Positions 1-9,627 of a stretch of DNA of 64,000 bases are shown here, one piece after another (within the stretch, counting starts at the first letter, position 1; each line of letters starts with the position of its first letter). The stretch is from Terrilactibacillus tamarindi. Its GTDB lineage: Bacteria > Bacillota > Bacilli > Bacillales > Sporolactobacillaceae. Where the stretch lies: contig NZ_WNHB01000006.1 of NCBI RefSeq assembly GCF_009718825.1, positions 1 through 64,000 of the forward strand. The letters are read 5' to 3'. The notes beneath the pieces were generated by a model that had not been told where the DNA came from, ran no database searches, and saw only the letters and a list, made by a program, of their open reading frames with translations. The translations under genes and the position numbers were made by a program.

Positions 1-70
1 AATCTAAAAAAGAGTAAGGATTTTATATTTATCCTTACTCCTTCTTTATCTTATTTAATTAGAAGTGCCT

Positions 71-1534
71 TTACATCGTTTCATGGGCTTCTTTTGTCAC
101 AAATGGTTCTTTTTTGGTAACTGCCAAATATACAATTCCTGTTAAGACAACACCAATTGGCCAAGAGAAAGGTGCCAAAACGGAGAAAGTAGGAATTAAG
201 GCAAGAGGAACAGTAATAACAATACCAATTGCAAGAGCAACAAAGGCTTTTGGATTATACCCTTTTTGATACCAATACGGCTCGGAATCGCCTTCGTTGT
301 ATAAGGCGTGGACGTCTATTTTTCCTCTTTTTATGAGATAATAGTCGACAATCATAATGGCAAAAATAGGTCCCAAAATGGCCCCTAGACTTCCTAGAAA
401 ATAGTTGACTGCCATAGGGCTTCCATAAATTTTCCAAGGTAGTACGAGTACAGACAAAATGGAGGTAATCAATGCTCCCCGTTTAAAATCGATATGTTTA
501 GGCATGAGATTGGATAAATCATACGCTGGTGAAACCAGATTCGCCACAATATTAACACCCATGGTCGCAATAATAAAGACAATGGCTCCAACAACTAGGA
601 AGAAGGGATTATCAATCTTTTGAACAAGCAGCACTGGATCCGTAATCGCTTTTCCAAAGACCGTGATAGTTCCCGCCGTAATCACGACACTGGCAAGAGC
701 AAAGGCTGTGAAATTTACAGGTAAACCGAGAAAATTACCTGCTTTTGTAGTCTTAACAGAAGGTGAAAATCGAGTAAAATCACTCACATTCAAAATAATC
801 GTTGAGAAATAGGCTACAACGAGTGAAATCGCGCCAAAGAAGGCTAAGATCGCTTGACCGGTTGAAACATGAACTGGACTAGTCCCAATATTGATTTTCC
901 CTCCAGCTTTAACCGCGATCCAAATGATTAAAACAAGCATCATGATATAGACGGCTGGTCCACAAAAGTTATCAAACTTACGAATAAACTCCATTCCATA
1001 GGTAAAAATGATGACTTGTAAGAGCCATAGAAAAAGGAACCCGACCCAACCTAGAAGTGATAAACCAAGGAAGCTATGTGTTGTCCAGCTCTTTAAATTC
1101 GGAAATATAACAAGCAAAATAGCCGTTACAGCAACGGATGATAGATAAGTCTGAATACCGTACCAAAATACGGCAACCACACCGCGAATAATAGCGGGAA
1201 TATTACCGCCAAATACACCGAAAGATATCCGTGATAAGACAGGATATGGGACACCTAATTTCGTCCCTGCCACGCCTGTTAAATTAGCTAAGTAATAAAC
1301 AATAAATGCCCCGATGATTTCTGCAATTAGAACTTGCCATCCTGTCAACCCGAGGAAGAATAACCCCGCCGCAAACGTATAGGCTCCGATGCTATGGACA
1401 TCCGACATCCACATAGAAAACAGACTGTAGACTTTCCAATTTCTCTCTTTTGCAGGTGCCAAATCCTCATTATAAAGCCGTTCGCTTTTCTCACTAATCG
1501 ACCCCATAAAGAGTTCATCCCGATTACCTGACAT
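71..1534 (-). CDS. NCS1-family nucleobase/allantoin permease
   Basis: This 487-residue integral membrane protein has the length and pattern of nucleobase:cation symporter-1 proteins (PucI/FurE/Mhp1 family), which take up allantoin, hydantoins, uracil, cytosine or thiamine with a cation. The family signature NEDLAPAKERNWK is near the N-terminus. VSPAYDLSNLMPKHIDFKRG lies about two thirds along and matches the corresponding PucI segment in my recollection. About twelve hydrophobic segments follow. The start codon has a strong AAGGGGGA ribosome binding site. No purine or pyrimidine catabolic gene adjoins it, so the substrate cannot be assigned; allantoin or another ureide/nucleobase is the best guess. 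Family assignment is firm, substrate is not. Confidence 0.88.
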   Translation of the reverse strand: MSGNRDELFMGSISEKSERLYNEDLAPAKERNWKVYSLFSMWMSDVHSIGAYTFAAGLFFLGLTGWQVLIAEIIGAFIVYYLANLTGVAGTKLGVPYPVLSRISFGVFGGNIPAIIRGVVAVFWYGIQTYLSSVAVTAILLVIFPNLKSWTTHSFLGLSLLGWVGFLFLWLLQVIIFTYGMEFIRKFDNFCGPAVYIMMLVLIIWIAVKAGGKINIGTSPVHVSTGQAILAFFGAISLVVAYFSTIILNVSDFTRFSPSVKTTKAGNFLGLPVNFTAFALASVVITAGTITVFGKAITDPVLLVQKIDNPFFLVVGAIVFIIATMGVNIVANLVSPAYDLSNLMPKHIDFKRGALITSILSVLVLPWKIYGSPMAVNYFLGSLGAILGPIFAIMIVDYYLIKRGKIDVHALYNEGDSEPYWYQKGYNPKAFVALAIGIVITVPLALIPTFSVLAPFSWPIGVVLTGIVYLAVTKKEPFVTKEAHETM

Positions 1535-1740
1535 TTAGCTTCCCCCTTGTTTTCGACATTCCATAATTTTAATAAATAAAAATAATTTAAAAGTATCAAT
1601 AATTCTAATAATTACTTTTACTATTTTAACGTACTAATGAAAAAAGTCATTATTTAAACTAAACAAATACAAATTAACGTTTGTTAAAAATGCACAATAA
1701 TCGTTCTTTCCATAACTCTTTATTTTTACGTCTTCACATA

Positions 1741-1896
1741 AAGTAAAACTTCCATCAGCGGGGGTTTTCTTCATCCCCCACGAATGGTTAGTTGAACCAA
1801 TTGAACCTTTACGGGCAGTTGATCCCCCACCTATCTTATTTGAATACTCAGAATCTTAAGGATAGTGGTCTCTACTTGTCGTTAAGGCGGGATAAA
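1741..1896. repeat. Dispersed two-hairpin intergenic repeat, copy A (decayed)
   Basis: This roughly 150-bp block is clearly homologous to 50433-50578. Shared segments include TTTACGGGCAGTTGA, CCCCCACCTATCTT and TTAAGGCGGGATAAA. Here the first stem is only partly intact (GGGGG/CCCCC core) and the second has lost its ACGGGCAGT/ACTGCCCGT closing pairs, so this copy looks older. No ORF is present. It fills most of the 437-bp gap between the NCS1 permease and the MFS gene; the rest of that gap (1535-1740) is plain AT-rich DNA. Confidence 0.8.
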
Positions 1897-1900
1897 AAAA

Positions 1901-1944
1901 AGAGATTGATTAAAGGAACTAATATCTTCCTTTAATCAATCTCT
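1901..1944 (-). terminator. Rho-independent terminator of the MFS gene
   Basis: A 17-bp perfect stem (AGAGATTGATTAAAGGA and its complement) with a short loop is followed on the minus strand by an eight-T run. It lies 28 bp beyond the MFS stop codon. Confidence 0.9.
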
Positions 1945-1971
1945 AAACTTTATTAAATCGTTTAATTGAGT

Positions 1972-3156
1972 TTAAACTTCCATTTCTATCTCTTTCTTAT
2001 TTTCTACTGTTGAGGCTTTCTTTATTGGAACAAGTAATAAAAGAAATCCAATAAAGACAATAACTCCAGAAATTCCAAATGGTGCCTGTAAGAATAGTTT
2101 TTCACCAAACACTCCGGATAAAATCGGAGCTAATCCTGCACCAAACCAACGAACAAAATTATAAACACCCGACGTTACATTACGTGCATAAGGTGAGGTT
2201 TCCATGGCATATGTCGTGAATAACGCATTATTTAACCCACAAACTAGACCAGATAGAATAACTAGAACAATTTGTATCCACGCTACATGAATTGCAAATA
2301 AAAGAATAAGGACAATAGCAAAAGTCGGTAATGCCCAGGATAAGATTGATCTTGGCGTGTATTTCATTTCTAGCTTATGAGATAAAATAGCGGATCCATA
2401 GGCAAGACAAAGGCCCCAGCCAAAAAATATGAATCCAAGCTCTATAGCTGACAGGTGAATGACAAGAGGTGAGTAAGCTAAAACGGTGAAAAATCCATAA
2501 TTATAAAACATACCGGATAATGCAACAAGAAGAAATGGCAAATACGTGATTAAATGGGCCATCTCTTTAATTCCGGCAGGTTTTTTTGCTTGTTTTTCTT
2601 TAGGTTCTGTCACGTTAAAATTGACTAATAATAAAGCAATAAAAATAAGAATACCTGTTGCAATAAAAGGATAACGCCATGTGTAGCCACCTAAAAGACC
2701 ACCGAGTAAAGGTCCTAACGCCATACCGAGACCTATTGAAGCCTCATACAGTCCTATAGCCGAACTCGCTTCTTTAGACAAAGCAATGAGCAACGTCATT
2801 GCTGTTGCAAAAAACATGGCATTTCCAAGTCCCCATCCTGCTCTAAAGAAAGCCAATTCAGTAATGGTATTCGAGAACCCGCACAATAGCGCAAAAATCG
2901 TAACAATCAATAAACCAACAACCATCATGGCTTTGTTGCCAAATTTTCCTGCAAGTAAACCAGCAGGGAGCATCATGAACGCCATCATGAAAATATAAGC
3001 TGTAAAGAGTAACTCTACTTGCCAATGACTTGCTCCAATTTGTTCGGCAATGACAGGCAAAATAGGGTCCACAACCCCTATTCCCATAAATGCGAGAAAT
3101 GTTGCAAAAACCGTAATCACCTTTCCTCGCTTACGTTTACCTTCCGTTAATTCCAA
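1972..3156 (-). CDS. MFS drug-efflux-type transporter
   Basis: This is a major facilitator superfamily protein of the 12-TM DHA1 type with about 394 residues. It starts at the first membrane segment with GIGVVDPILPVIAEQIGAS and carries a motif-A-like loop (LPAGLLAGKFGNKAMMV, about residue 65). Proteins of this kind export drugs or toxic metabolites by proton antiport. A GTG nine bases further upstream (3165) is in frame but overlaps the AAGGAG ribosome binding site, so I prefer the TTG at 3156, eight bases downstream of it. The gene is divergent from a PadR regulator at 3363, and an ATGT-N8-ACAT dyad lies between them, the classic arrangement for PadR-repressed efflux. The substrate is unknown. 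Confidence 0.85.
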   Translation of the reverse strand: MELTEGKRKRGKVITVFATFLAFMGIGVVDPILPVIAEQIGASHWQVELLFTAYIFMMAFMMLPAGLLAGKFGNKAMMVVGLLIVTIFALLCGFSNTITELAFFRAGWGLGNAMFFATAMTLLIALSKEASSAIGLYEASIGLGMALGPLLGGLLGGYTWRYPFIATGILIFIALLLVNFNVTEPKEKQAKKPAGIKEMAHLITYLPFLLVALSGMFYNYGFFTVLAYSPLVIHLSAIELGFIFFGWGLCLAYGSAILSHKLEMKYTPRSILSWALPTFAIVLILLFAIHVAWIQIVLVILSGLVCGLNNALFTTYAMETSPYARNVTSGVYNFVRWFGAGLAPILSGVFGEKLFLQAPFGISGVIVFIGFLLLLVPIKKASTVENKKEIEMEV

Positions 3157-3188
3157 TTGTTCCACTCCTTCACTAAGATTATCTGTAT

Positions 3189-3204
3189 ATGTCGTTATTT
3201 ACAT
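3189..3204. promoter_or_regulatory. Putative PadR operator
   Basis: ATGT-CGTTATTT-ACAT fits the PadR-family consensus ATGT-N8-ACAT. It sits about 33 bp upstream of the MFS start, in the divergent promoter region. A TATAAT box for padR is visible on the plus strand at 3292-3297. Confidence 0.65.
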
Positions 3205-3362
3205 ATGTTTGCTCGTATAAGTATAAAACATTGTCATCAATACGTCAATATTTACATATATAAATTTGGACATATCAATTTAATCGTATGTTATAATAAT
3301 GGATAACTACTATTTGAATAAAACATCATATAAACTAATTATGTCGTTAAAGTGGAGGAAAT

Positions 3363-3920
3363 ATGAACACACTTGGATATGTCTTGCTTTCGATCATTAG
3401 CGTCAGACCGTATACAGGTTATGAGCTTGTCCAAATTATGGCTGCAGCTTCTTGGAAAGCTAAACACAGCCAAGTCTACCCTTTATTATCAAAACTAGAG
3501 CAACAAAGTCTACTGACTTTTGAATATGTCGAGCAAATGGGAAAACCAAATAAAAAAATTTATTCTATTACTGAAAAAGGTGAAGAGGCACTTATAGATT
3601 GGATCAAATCCGACTCTCCTGAACCCATTATTCGAGACGAATTCCTGATGAAGATTTATGCAATGAGGTTGATCGACATGAATATGGCAAAATCACTTAT
3701 AGAAAAACGTCTTGCCATATTTGAAGAAAAAGTGACTTCCCGGGAAGCCACTCTTCAGGCGATTGAAAAAAAACATCAAGAAAAAATAAAAGACATTACC
3801 TCAAAGCAGTTCGGACGCTACGTTTTCTTTAAGAGAAGACACCAAATGGAAAAGGAAGAAATTTTATGGTGCAAATGGGTTCTTTCTCTAATCGATGACT
3901 ATTCAAAAACAAAGGAATAA
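3363..3920 (+). CDS. PadR-family transcriptional regulator
   Basis: This 185-residue protein has an N-terminal winged helix (LGYVLLSIISVRPYTGYELVQ, then SQVYPLLSKLEQQSLL and the wing KKIYSITEKGEEAL). A C-terminal, mostly helical dimerisation region (about residues 90-180, Vir_act_alpha_C-like) follows. PadR proteins are usually repressors released by phenolics or drugs. GGAGGAAAT precedes the ATG. Being divergent from the MFS exporter, with an ATGT-N8-ACAT dyad between them, it most likely represses that exporter and perhaps itself. Confidence 0.9.
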   Translation: MNTLGYVLLSIISVRPYTGYELVQIMAAASWKAKHSQVYPLLSKLEQQSLLTFEYVEQMGKPNKKIYSITEKGEEALIDWIKSDSPEPIIRDEFLMKIYAMRLIDMNMAKSLIEKRLAIFEEKVTSREATLQAIEKKHQEKIKDITSKQFGRYVFFKRRHQMEKEEILWCKWVLSLIDDYSKTKE

Positions 3921-3940
3921 AGACCTCTGATCTTCACGCC

Positions 3941-3974
3941 AAAAAAGGTGGATAAACAAAAACGTTTATCCACC
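3941..3974 (-). terminator. Terminator after the OSBS-like gene
   Basis: An 11-bp stem, GGTGGATAAAC/GTTTATCCACC (3947-3957 and 3964-3974), is followed on the minus strand by TTTTTT. It lies between the convergent padR and OSBS-like genes and may serve both. Confidence 0.8.
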
Positions 3975-4020
3975 TCATCCTTTTGATTTTCAAATCATTC
4001 TTCACGCACTTTTGCTTCTT

Positions 4021-5148
4021 CTACTTAACTCTTTCATTACGATAGACTTTTTTATGCGTAAGGTATTTATTTACGGTATCTTGCTTTATTTCATAGCCTA
4101 TTCCTGGTCCTTCAGGAACTTTTAGGATACCCGGCTTCCATAAAGTGACCTCAGGTGATACAATGTCTTCTTCCCAATAACGATTCGAAGCTGACGTATC
4201 TCCTGGAATTGTAAAGTTAGGTAGAGTCGTAAGCGCGATATTATGGGCACGTCCCACTCCACTTTCTAACATACCTCCGCACCACACCGGAATGTTTTTC
4301 TTCTTACATATGTCATGGATTTTTTTTGCTTCAGATATACCTCCCACACGACCAATTTTAATATTAATAATTTGGCAGCTACCAAGCTCAATCGCTTTTC
4401 GGGCATCTTCAGCTGAATGGATGCTTTCATCTAAACAAATCGGTGTTTGAATTTCCCTCTGGAGTTTTGCATGATCAATCATATCATCATGAGCGAGCGG
4501 TTGTTCGATCATCATTAAACCAAATTGATCTAATTCCTTTATAATAGGTAACTTTTTTAAAGTATAAGCAGAGTTCGCATCTGCCATCAAAGGTACATCC
4601 GATCCAAACCTGTCACGTATCGCACGAATCGGGCTCACATCAAAACCTGGCTTGATTTTCACTTTAATTTTCTTGTAACCTTCATTAAGATATTGGTCTA
4701 CCTTGCCAAGAAGCAAGTCCACAGTAGGTTCAATGCCGATGCTTACCCCAACATCAATCATGTCTTTCTGTCCTCCAAGCCTTGACGCAAGCGATACGCC
4801 CTTTTCTTTACAATATAAGTCCCATACGGCGCCTTCAAGAGTTGCTTTTGCCATATTATTACCACGAATCGGAGCAAACCTTTTCAAAACGTCATCGGGA
4901 TGCTGAATATCGGAATCGAATAATAAAGGAATGAGAAATTTTTCCAACATATACCAAACTGTATCTGTTGTTTCTTCATTATAATACGGCGAAGCGAGAG
5001 CCGTGCTCTCTCCATAACCGACTAAACCATCCTTGTCATAAACACTAACTAGAATAAAATCCTTACTCGTCATACGATCTAAACTCGTTTCAAAAGCGGA
5101 TTTCAATGGTAAAGCTAATCTCTTTAATTCTACGGATTGAATATTCAT
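4021..5148 (-). CDS. o-Succinylbenzoate synthase / N-acylamino acid racemase family enzyme
   Basis: This 375-residue protein belongs to the enolase superfamily, muconate-lactonizing subgroup. Visible catalytic elements are the KVKIK lysine pair (about residues 162-166), the metal ligands in ADANSAY (Asp), IEQPLA (Glu) and CLDES (Asp), and the opposite lysine in INIKIGRVGG. Length and order match MenC/NSAR proteins, which dehydrate SHCHC to o-succinylbenzoate for menaquinone and/or racemize N-acylamino acids. No other men gene and no acylase is nearby, so a promiscuous NSAR/OSBS role is as likely as a dedicated menaquinone role. I withhold the menC symbol for that reason. A terminator follows at 3941-3974. 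Confidence 0.82.
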   Translation of the reverse strand: MNIQSVELKRLALPLKSAFETSLDRMTSKDFILVSVYDKDGLVGYGESTALASPYYNEETTDTVWYMLEKFLIPLLFDSDIQHPDDVLKRFAPIRGNNMAKATLEGAVWDLYCKEKGVSLASRLGGQKDMIDVGVSIGIEPTVDLLLGKVDQYLNEGYKKIKVKIKPGFDVSPIRAIRDRFGSDVPLMADANSAYTLKKLPIIKELDQFGLMMIEQPLAHDDMIDHAKLQREIQTPICLDESIHSAEDARKAIELGSCQIINIKIGRVGGISEAKKIHDICKKKNIPVWCGGMLESGVGRAHNIALTTLPNFTIPGDTSASNRYWEEDIVSPEVTLWKPGILKVPEGPGIGYEIKQDTVNKYLTHKKVYRNERVK

Positions 5149-5352
5149 AGGTACCCAACTTTCTATGTAACATGATGACTCTAAAGAAGTGTAAACCCTA
5201 CATGAAAAAATGATGGAAAATTGGAGATATGGATAATAAAAATAGTTTACTCTAGTTTATCTTCACTTATCAACTAAAGGAAAAATTAGCAAAAACGTTA
5301 GATAGAATAAGTTTCATTAAGGTAAATAACCTTATCCTATTAACAAATAACC

Positions 5353-5387
5353 AAAAAAATGCCGATAGTGACTATCGACATTTTTTT
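5353..5387 (-). terminator. Terminator after first levansucrase gene
   Basis: A TGCCGATAG/CTATCGACA stem is flanked by A and T runs, so it can act in both directions. The same GCCGATA stem core recurs in the sacB-levB intergenic terminator at 17269-17298, which fits duplication of sacB with its 3' end. Confidence 0.85.
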
Positions 5388-5399
5388 CTCATTCCTTAC

Positions 5400-6827
5400 T
5401 TATTCTTCAACCGTTAATTGCCCTTGCTCTAGCGTACTATCTTTTACAACAGACGTTTTAGATCCTTTAATCTTAACTAAGAAACTTGGAGCAAAAGTAG
5501 AATGGTGATCATCAAAGGTTCCTCTGTTTGTCATATAACTTGTAATAACTACGTTATCACCTTTTGTTTGTGGTATCGCAAAGTGAGAGTAAGACCAAGT
5601 AATATCCTTTTGATCGAGATCCATTTGTAAAACAAGGCCACTCCCGTTTAATGGCTTATATGATCCCGTTAAAGAATCTGAGACATAACCTAACATATAA
5701 ATATCTTTTTTACCGATTCCATCAATGGTCATTTTAGATCCACGTGAGTCTGTGAATAAATACCATTTCCCGTCTTTTTTGAAAATGTTAGCTCGTTCAA
5801 TTTCATCTGTTACTGTATTCGATGCTACCAATGGTTTCATGATTTTTTTTAACGTGTAATCATCATTTAATTCGATAATACCTAAGGCACCATTCGCCAA
5901 TGTCGCATCTACCTTTTTAGGACTTTGCATTAGTTTGTTCTTTTCATCTTTGTAAAACTTATTGCCATGGCCATAATAAGCTCGATTAAATAGAGAATCA
6001 TCGCCTTGATATCCAACGTCTGTTCCTGTATTAGCTTCAAAAACAAGGTATTTATGACCATTGTCTTCAACATAATGAGGATCTCTTAACGTATGGTTAT
6101 CACCTTCTGATTCAATCCCTTGTTGAACGGTTTGATAGTATTTACCATCACCATCAAAGATAGATTTGTAATCTTCTATACTATCAACTTTTAGAGTATC
6201 GTAGTCTGGTTGAGAGACATTGACTTGGGCTGTCGTTAAGGTTTGTTTCCCATAATGTCCAGATTCCGGAGCATAACTGTCACGGTTTGTATAAAACAAA
6301 CGAATTTCTCCATCAGATGTTAACGTAGCAGATCCAGACCATTCTTCTGCTTGGTCGTTTAGTATGAGATCATTCGGTATCAAATGATCATCTTTTTTAA
6401 ATACACGCCCCGCATGTTTCCAGCTATCAAGAGATGTCTCGCCTACTTTTTGATAAAAAACATGAATGAACGTGTCACTTCCAACCTTTGGATTTCCCGC
6501 TAAGGCAAAGACAATCTGGTAACCATAATAATTAGCCACTGTTCCGTCAGCATTTTGCAATGGCCAACTATCCCATACATCTAAACCATCGACTGAAGGA
6601 ATGTTTTTAATTGTATTTTTATCAAAATGAGGGACTTTAAATTGATCACTTTGTTGTTGTTCTGGAAACTTAAGCATATCAGAACGTGTGATGTGAGAAA
6701 TTCCAAAGTCCTCATTATAACTCTTACTATCCTTATCCTTTGCAAAAGTCTGTGTCGCACCGCCTAAGAGAATTGCCGTAGTAAAGGTTAATACTGAAGC
6801 TTGTTTGACAAACTTTTTTATATTCAT
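5400..6827 (-). CDS. sacB: Levansucrase (GH68), copy 1
   Basis: This secreted levansucrase of 475 residues splits sucrose and polymerises the fructosyl units into levan. The signal peptide (about residues 1-29, ending ATQTFAK) is followed by a single GH68 five-bladed propeller. The nucleophile Asp86 lies in VWDSWPL, the transition-state stabiliser in TLRDPHY (about Asp249), and the acid/base Glu in DEIERANIF (about Glu344). These match the spacing of B. subtilis SacB. GAGGGG precedes the ATG by six bases. A paralogue with levB lies 10 kb away (17336). This copy has no levB and ends at its own terminator. A GGATTGTTAAC motif about 110 nt upstream recurs before copy 2. Confidence 0.95.
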   Translation of the reverse strand: MNIKKFVKQASVLTFTTAILLGGATQTFAKDKDSKSYNEDFGISHITRSDMLKFPEQQQSDQFKVPHFDKNTIKNIPSVDGLDVWDSWPLQNADGTVANYYGYQIVFALAGNPKVGSDTFIHVFYQKVGETSLDSWKHAGRVFKKDDHLIPNDLILNDQAEEWSGSATLTSDGEIRLFYTNRDSYAPESGHYGKQTLTTAQVNVSQPDYDTLKVDSIEDYKSIFDGDGKYYQTVQQGIESEGDNHTLRDPHYVEDNGHKYLVFEANTGTDVGYQGDDSLFNRAYYGHGNKFYKDEKNKLMQSPKKVDATLANGALGIIELNDDYTLKKIMKPLVASNTVTDEIERANIFKKDGKWYLFTDSRGSKMTIDGIGKKDIYMLGYVSDSLTGSYKPLNGSGLVLQMDLDQKDITWSYSHFAIPQTKGDNVVITSYMTNRGTFDDHHSTFAPSFLVKIKGSKTSVVKDSTLEQGQLTVEE

Positions 6828-7505
6828 GATGTTCCCCTCTCAAAGTTGATGTGGAATTTTGTGTATGGTTAATTTTCAAGGAAACATCCTATAGGTTCCT
6901 TAGAATTGTTTTTTGATAATCTAGAAACTATCCGGTTAACAATCCAAAAAACTAGGTTTACTTCAACAACACAAGATTACTTAGATCGTGCCTTTTCGTC
7001 AATTAGTTCTAAAAGATTAGAATTATACTTAATGACCTATTTTAAATCATTTTTCCTAGGTAACATTTACTATTATCTTTTTTGCTTTTATGAAGGACTT
7101 GTAAACATTTTTAAGAACTCAAAATTTTAATTTTTCAATCTATAATCTTCAAACCTATACCATTTTGCCGTCACATTATCATTTAATCCCTTTTTTCTCA
7201 CAAAACAGCCATGTCATTCTTTTAATATTTTGCAATTCTTGTAATATATATGTCAAATTTAATGGGACAAAAGAACGATATTATTAAACGGCTAAAATTG
7301 GAAGTTAATATGGGAGTTATTCATTAAAATCTCATCTAAACTACCAACCTTATCCAAAGTAGGGTTAATATATTGGGCCCAATTATAGAATGGTATCTCT
7401 TTAAAGTTTCATTAAATTAGATTGAGGTATATAAAAGTTATCTGTTGTTTTCAATCTAAATTGACATGATTAAATATAGATAATAAATTGTGTGAGGTGA
7501 TACTT
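6828..7505. other. 678-bp intergenic region between sacB copy 1 and the antiporter
   Basis: AT-rich, without a convincing gene. It must contain divergent promoters. On the minus strand the levansucrase leader carries GGATTGTTAACCGGATAG (6928-6945) and a small AAGGAA/TTCCTT hairpin nearer the gene. I could not identify a clear sigma-A promoter for either gene. Confidence 0.5.
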
Positions 7506-9572
7506 ATGACTTTCCTACTAGCTTTATTTATCTTTTTTACGGTTATTATTGTAGCAACAATATTAAATAGGCAAATACCTGCTATTCCATCTGCGATCTG
7601 TCAAATTATTTTAGGGGCTGTTGTATCATTTTTACCTCTTCATTTATCATTCGATTTTGATCCTAACCTTTTCTTAATATGTATTATCGCACCTTTACTT
7701 TTTAGTGACGCTTGGCATGCATCGCCAAGAGAAATGTGGAAATATAAATTTCCTATCATACTAATGGCTTTAGGACTTGTCTTTACGACGGTTCTTTTAG
7801 TTGGGTTAATTATTCATTGGTTAATTCCTGCAATGCCAATTGCTGTTTCGTTTGCTCTTGCAGCCATTCTCTCACCTACAGATAATGTTGCAATGAAATC
7901 CATAACTAAAGGCCTTCCCTTGCCAAAGGGAATGATGCCGGTCCTGGAAGGTGAATCGTTGCTTAATGATGCTGCTGGGATCGTTTCATTTAAAGTCGCT
8001 CTAGCGGCAGCATTAACAGGTGTATTTACCATACACGGAGCCATTGTTAACTTTCTATTTATTTCATTTGGTGGAATCATTGTTGGAATGATCCTTGGTT
8101 ACACGGTTTTAAAATTAAGGTTAGTTTTGCATAAATATGAATTTGAAGAAGTACCGATGATTGTTCTCATTCAAATTCTAACCCCTTTCATCATCTACTA
8201 TATTAGTGAGGAGCTACATGTATCTGGCATCTTAGCTGTTGTAGCTGCGGGCATCATGCATGCCATAGAAAAAGATCGGCTCAGACGAACGACACCGAAC
8301 TTGCAAATTGTTTCAACAAACACTTGGACTTTCTTCGGCTATACATTAAATAGTTTTGTTTTTGTATTACTTGGCTTCCTTTTACCCAACGTCTTTAGAA
8401 ATTTATTTAAAGAAGATAACTTTGGTCAAGTGATTCTCATGACCTTTTTGATTGCCTTGTTATTATTCATTATCCGATTTCTTTGGATTTTTTCCCTACA
8501 TCAATGGTTCGGAAAAGAAGGGACAAACCCATTTATTAAAATCAAGTCTAGTAAAGTACAGGTCAAATTAGACCCAATGATGTCAGAAAAATTTTCTCGG
8601 CTTCGCTATGCTTTCATTGGAGCGACTTGCGGTATCAATGGAACAATTACATTGACCATCGCGCTATCTATTCCATATAAGTTATCAAATGGGGCGCCCT
8701 TCCCTTTAAGAAATACCATCTTATTTATTGCAGCAGGGGTCATTTTATTGAGCTTGCTTTTTGCCGCCATTACTTTACCATTAATGTTAAAAAGGCCAAA
8801 AGAGAGTCAAAAAGGTAAAATGACTTTCCATGAAGCGAATCGTTTAATGCTACAAAGAACAATCTCTCTATTAAATAAAAAACAATCTGACGATAATCAA
8901 TTGGCTTTGAACCATGTTATCAAAGACATAAAAGAACAACTTTTATATACTGAACAAGGAATTAATCATAGCCAATCAGCCCAGCGAATCAAAAAGTTAT
9001 ATTTTTTATCCTATCAAGCAGAACAAGATAAACTCTTAGCGCTTGCTCGAGAGAAAAAAATATCACCTAATCTCCAAGAAGCTTATATTGTTTACTTACA
9101 AAAAAGAGAGCAATTTGAACAATTACCTGATTTCTACCGTTTTTGGTTAAATATCCGGTATTTTTTCAAAAAACGAAAATCAATAAGAAATATAGATCAA
9201 GAAGATAATATAGATATAAATGATGACTTGGCTATTTATAAGCATTTTAGAGATACGCAGAAAATCGTCCTAAATGCAGCTCTTAATGCTATAAAAAAAT
9301 ACAGAACCCAAGCGAACCAAAAAGAAGCAGAATTTATCAGACAAAAATATGAAAGAGATATACAATTACTTGAATTAACACCCGAACAAGAGGACCAATT
9401 TAATCGTCAATTTCATGATATTCTTATTTTAGTGATACGAATGAAGCGGGATATCGTACAAGATATGTTAGATAACGAAGAAATAACGCCCGAAATTGGA
9501 TTAGCATTACGTGAAAATATAAACTTTGATGAGATTCAGATCGTAAATCATACTTCAGCTGATGAAGCATGA
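7506..9572 (+). CDS. CPA1-family Na+/H+ antiporter (NhaK-like)
   Basis: This cation:proton antiporter has about 688 residues. The N-terminal ~430 residues form the multi-TM Na_H_Exchanger domain, including the ion-binding region SPTDNVAMKS and the EGESLLNDAAGIVSF segment typical of CPA1/NhaP proteins. The C-terminal ~250 residues are hydrophilic, helical and charged, as in B. subtilis NhaK. It exchanges Na+/K+/Li+ for H+ at the cytoplasmic membrane. A TTG at 7488 is in frame, but GAGGTG with a six-base spacer points to the ATG at 7506. A terminator follows immediately. Confidence 0.9.
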   Translation: MTFLLALFIFFTVIIVATILNRQIPAIPSAICQIILGAVVSFLPLHLSFDFDPNLFLICIIAPLLFSDAWHASPREMWKYKFPIILMALGLVFTTVLLVGLIIHWLIPAMPIAVSFALAAILSPTDNVAMKSITKGLPLPKGMMPVLEGESLLNDAAGIVSFKVALAAALTGVFTIHGAIVNFLFISFGGIIVGMILGYTVLKLRLVLHKYEFEEVPMIVLIQILTPFIIYYISEELHVSGILAVVAAGIMHAIEKDRLRRTTPNLQIVSTNTWTFFGYTLNSFVFVLLGFLLPNVFRNLFKEDNFGQVILMTFLIALLLFIIRFLWIFSLHQWFGKEGTNPFIKIKSSKVQVKLDPMMSEKFSRLRYAFIGATCGINGTITLTIALSIPYKLSNGAPFPLRNTILFIAAGVILLSLLFAAITLPLMLKRPKESQKGKMTFHEANRLMLQRTISLLNKKQSDDNQLALNHVIKDIKEQLLYTEQGINHSQSAQRIKKLYFLSYQAEQDKLLALAREKKISPNLQEAYIVYLQKREQFEQLPDFYRFWLNIRYFFKKRKSIRNIDQEDNIDINDDLAIYKHFRDTQKIVLNAALNAIKKYRTQANQKEAEFIRQKYERDIQLLELTPEQEDQFNRQFHDILILVIRMKRDIVQDMLDNEEITPEIGLALRENINFDEIQIVNHTSADEA

Positions 9573-9600
9573 TTTGCGATCGCACTAAGGGAGGCGTTAA

Positions 9601-9622
9601 AACGAGCCGCTCGTTTTTTTTG
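9601..9622 (+). terminator. Terminator of the antiporter gene
   Basis: AACGAGC/GCTCGTT with a one-base loop in this reading (probably a 3-nt loop in practice) is followed by eight T residues. Confidence 0.8.
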
Positions 9623-9627
9623 ATAAT

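Noticed and set aside
6906-7130. A 74-codon plus-strand reading frame upstream of sacB copy 1
   Set aside because: No ribosome binding site, AT-driven composition (Phe/Tyr/Leu-rich) and overlap with the expected sacB leader. I treat it as chance.
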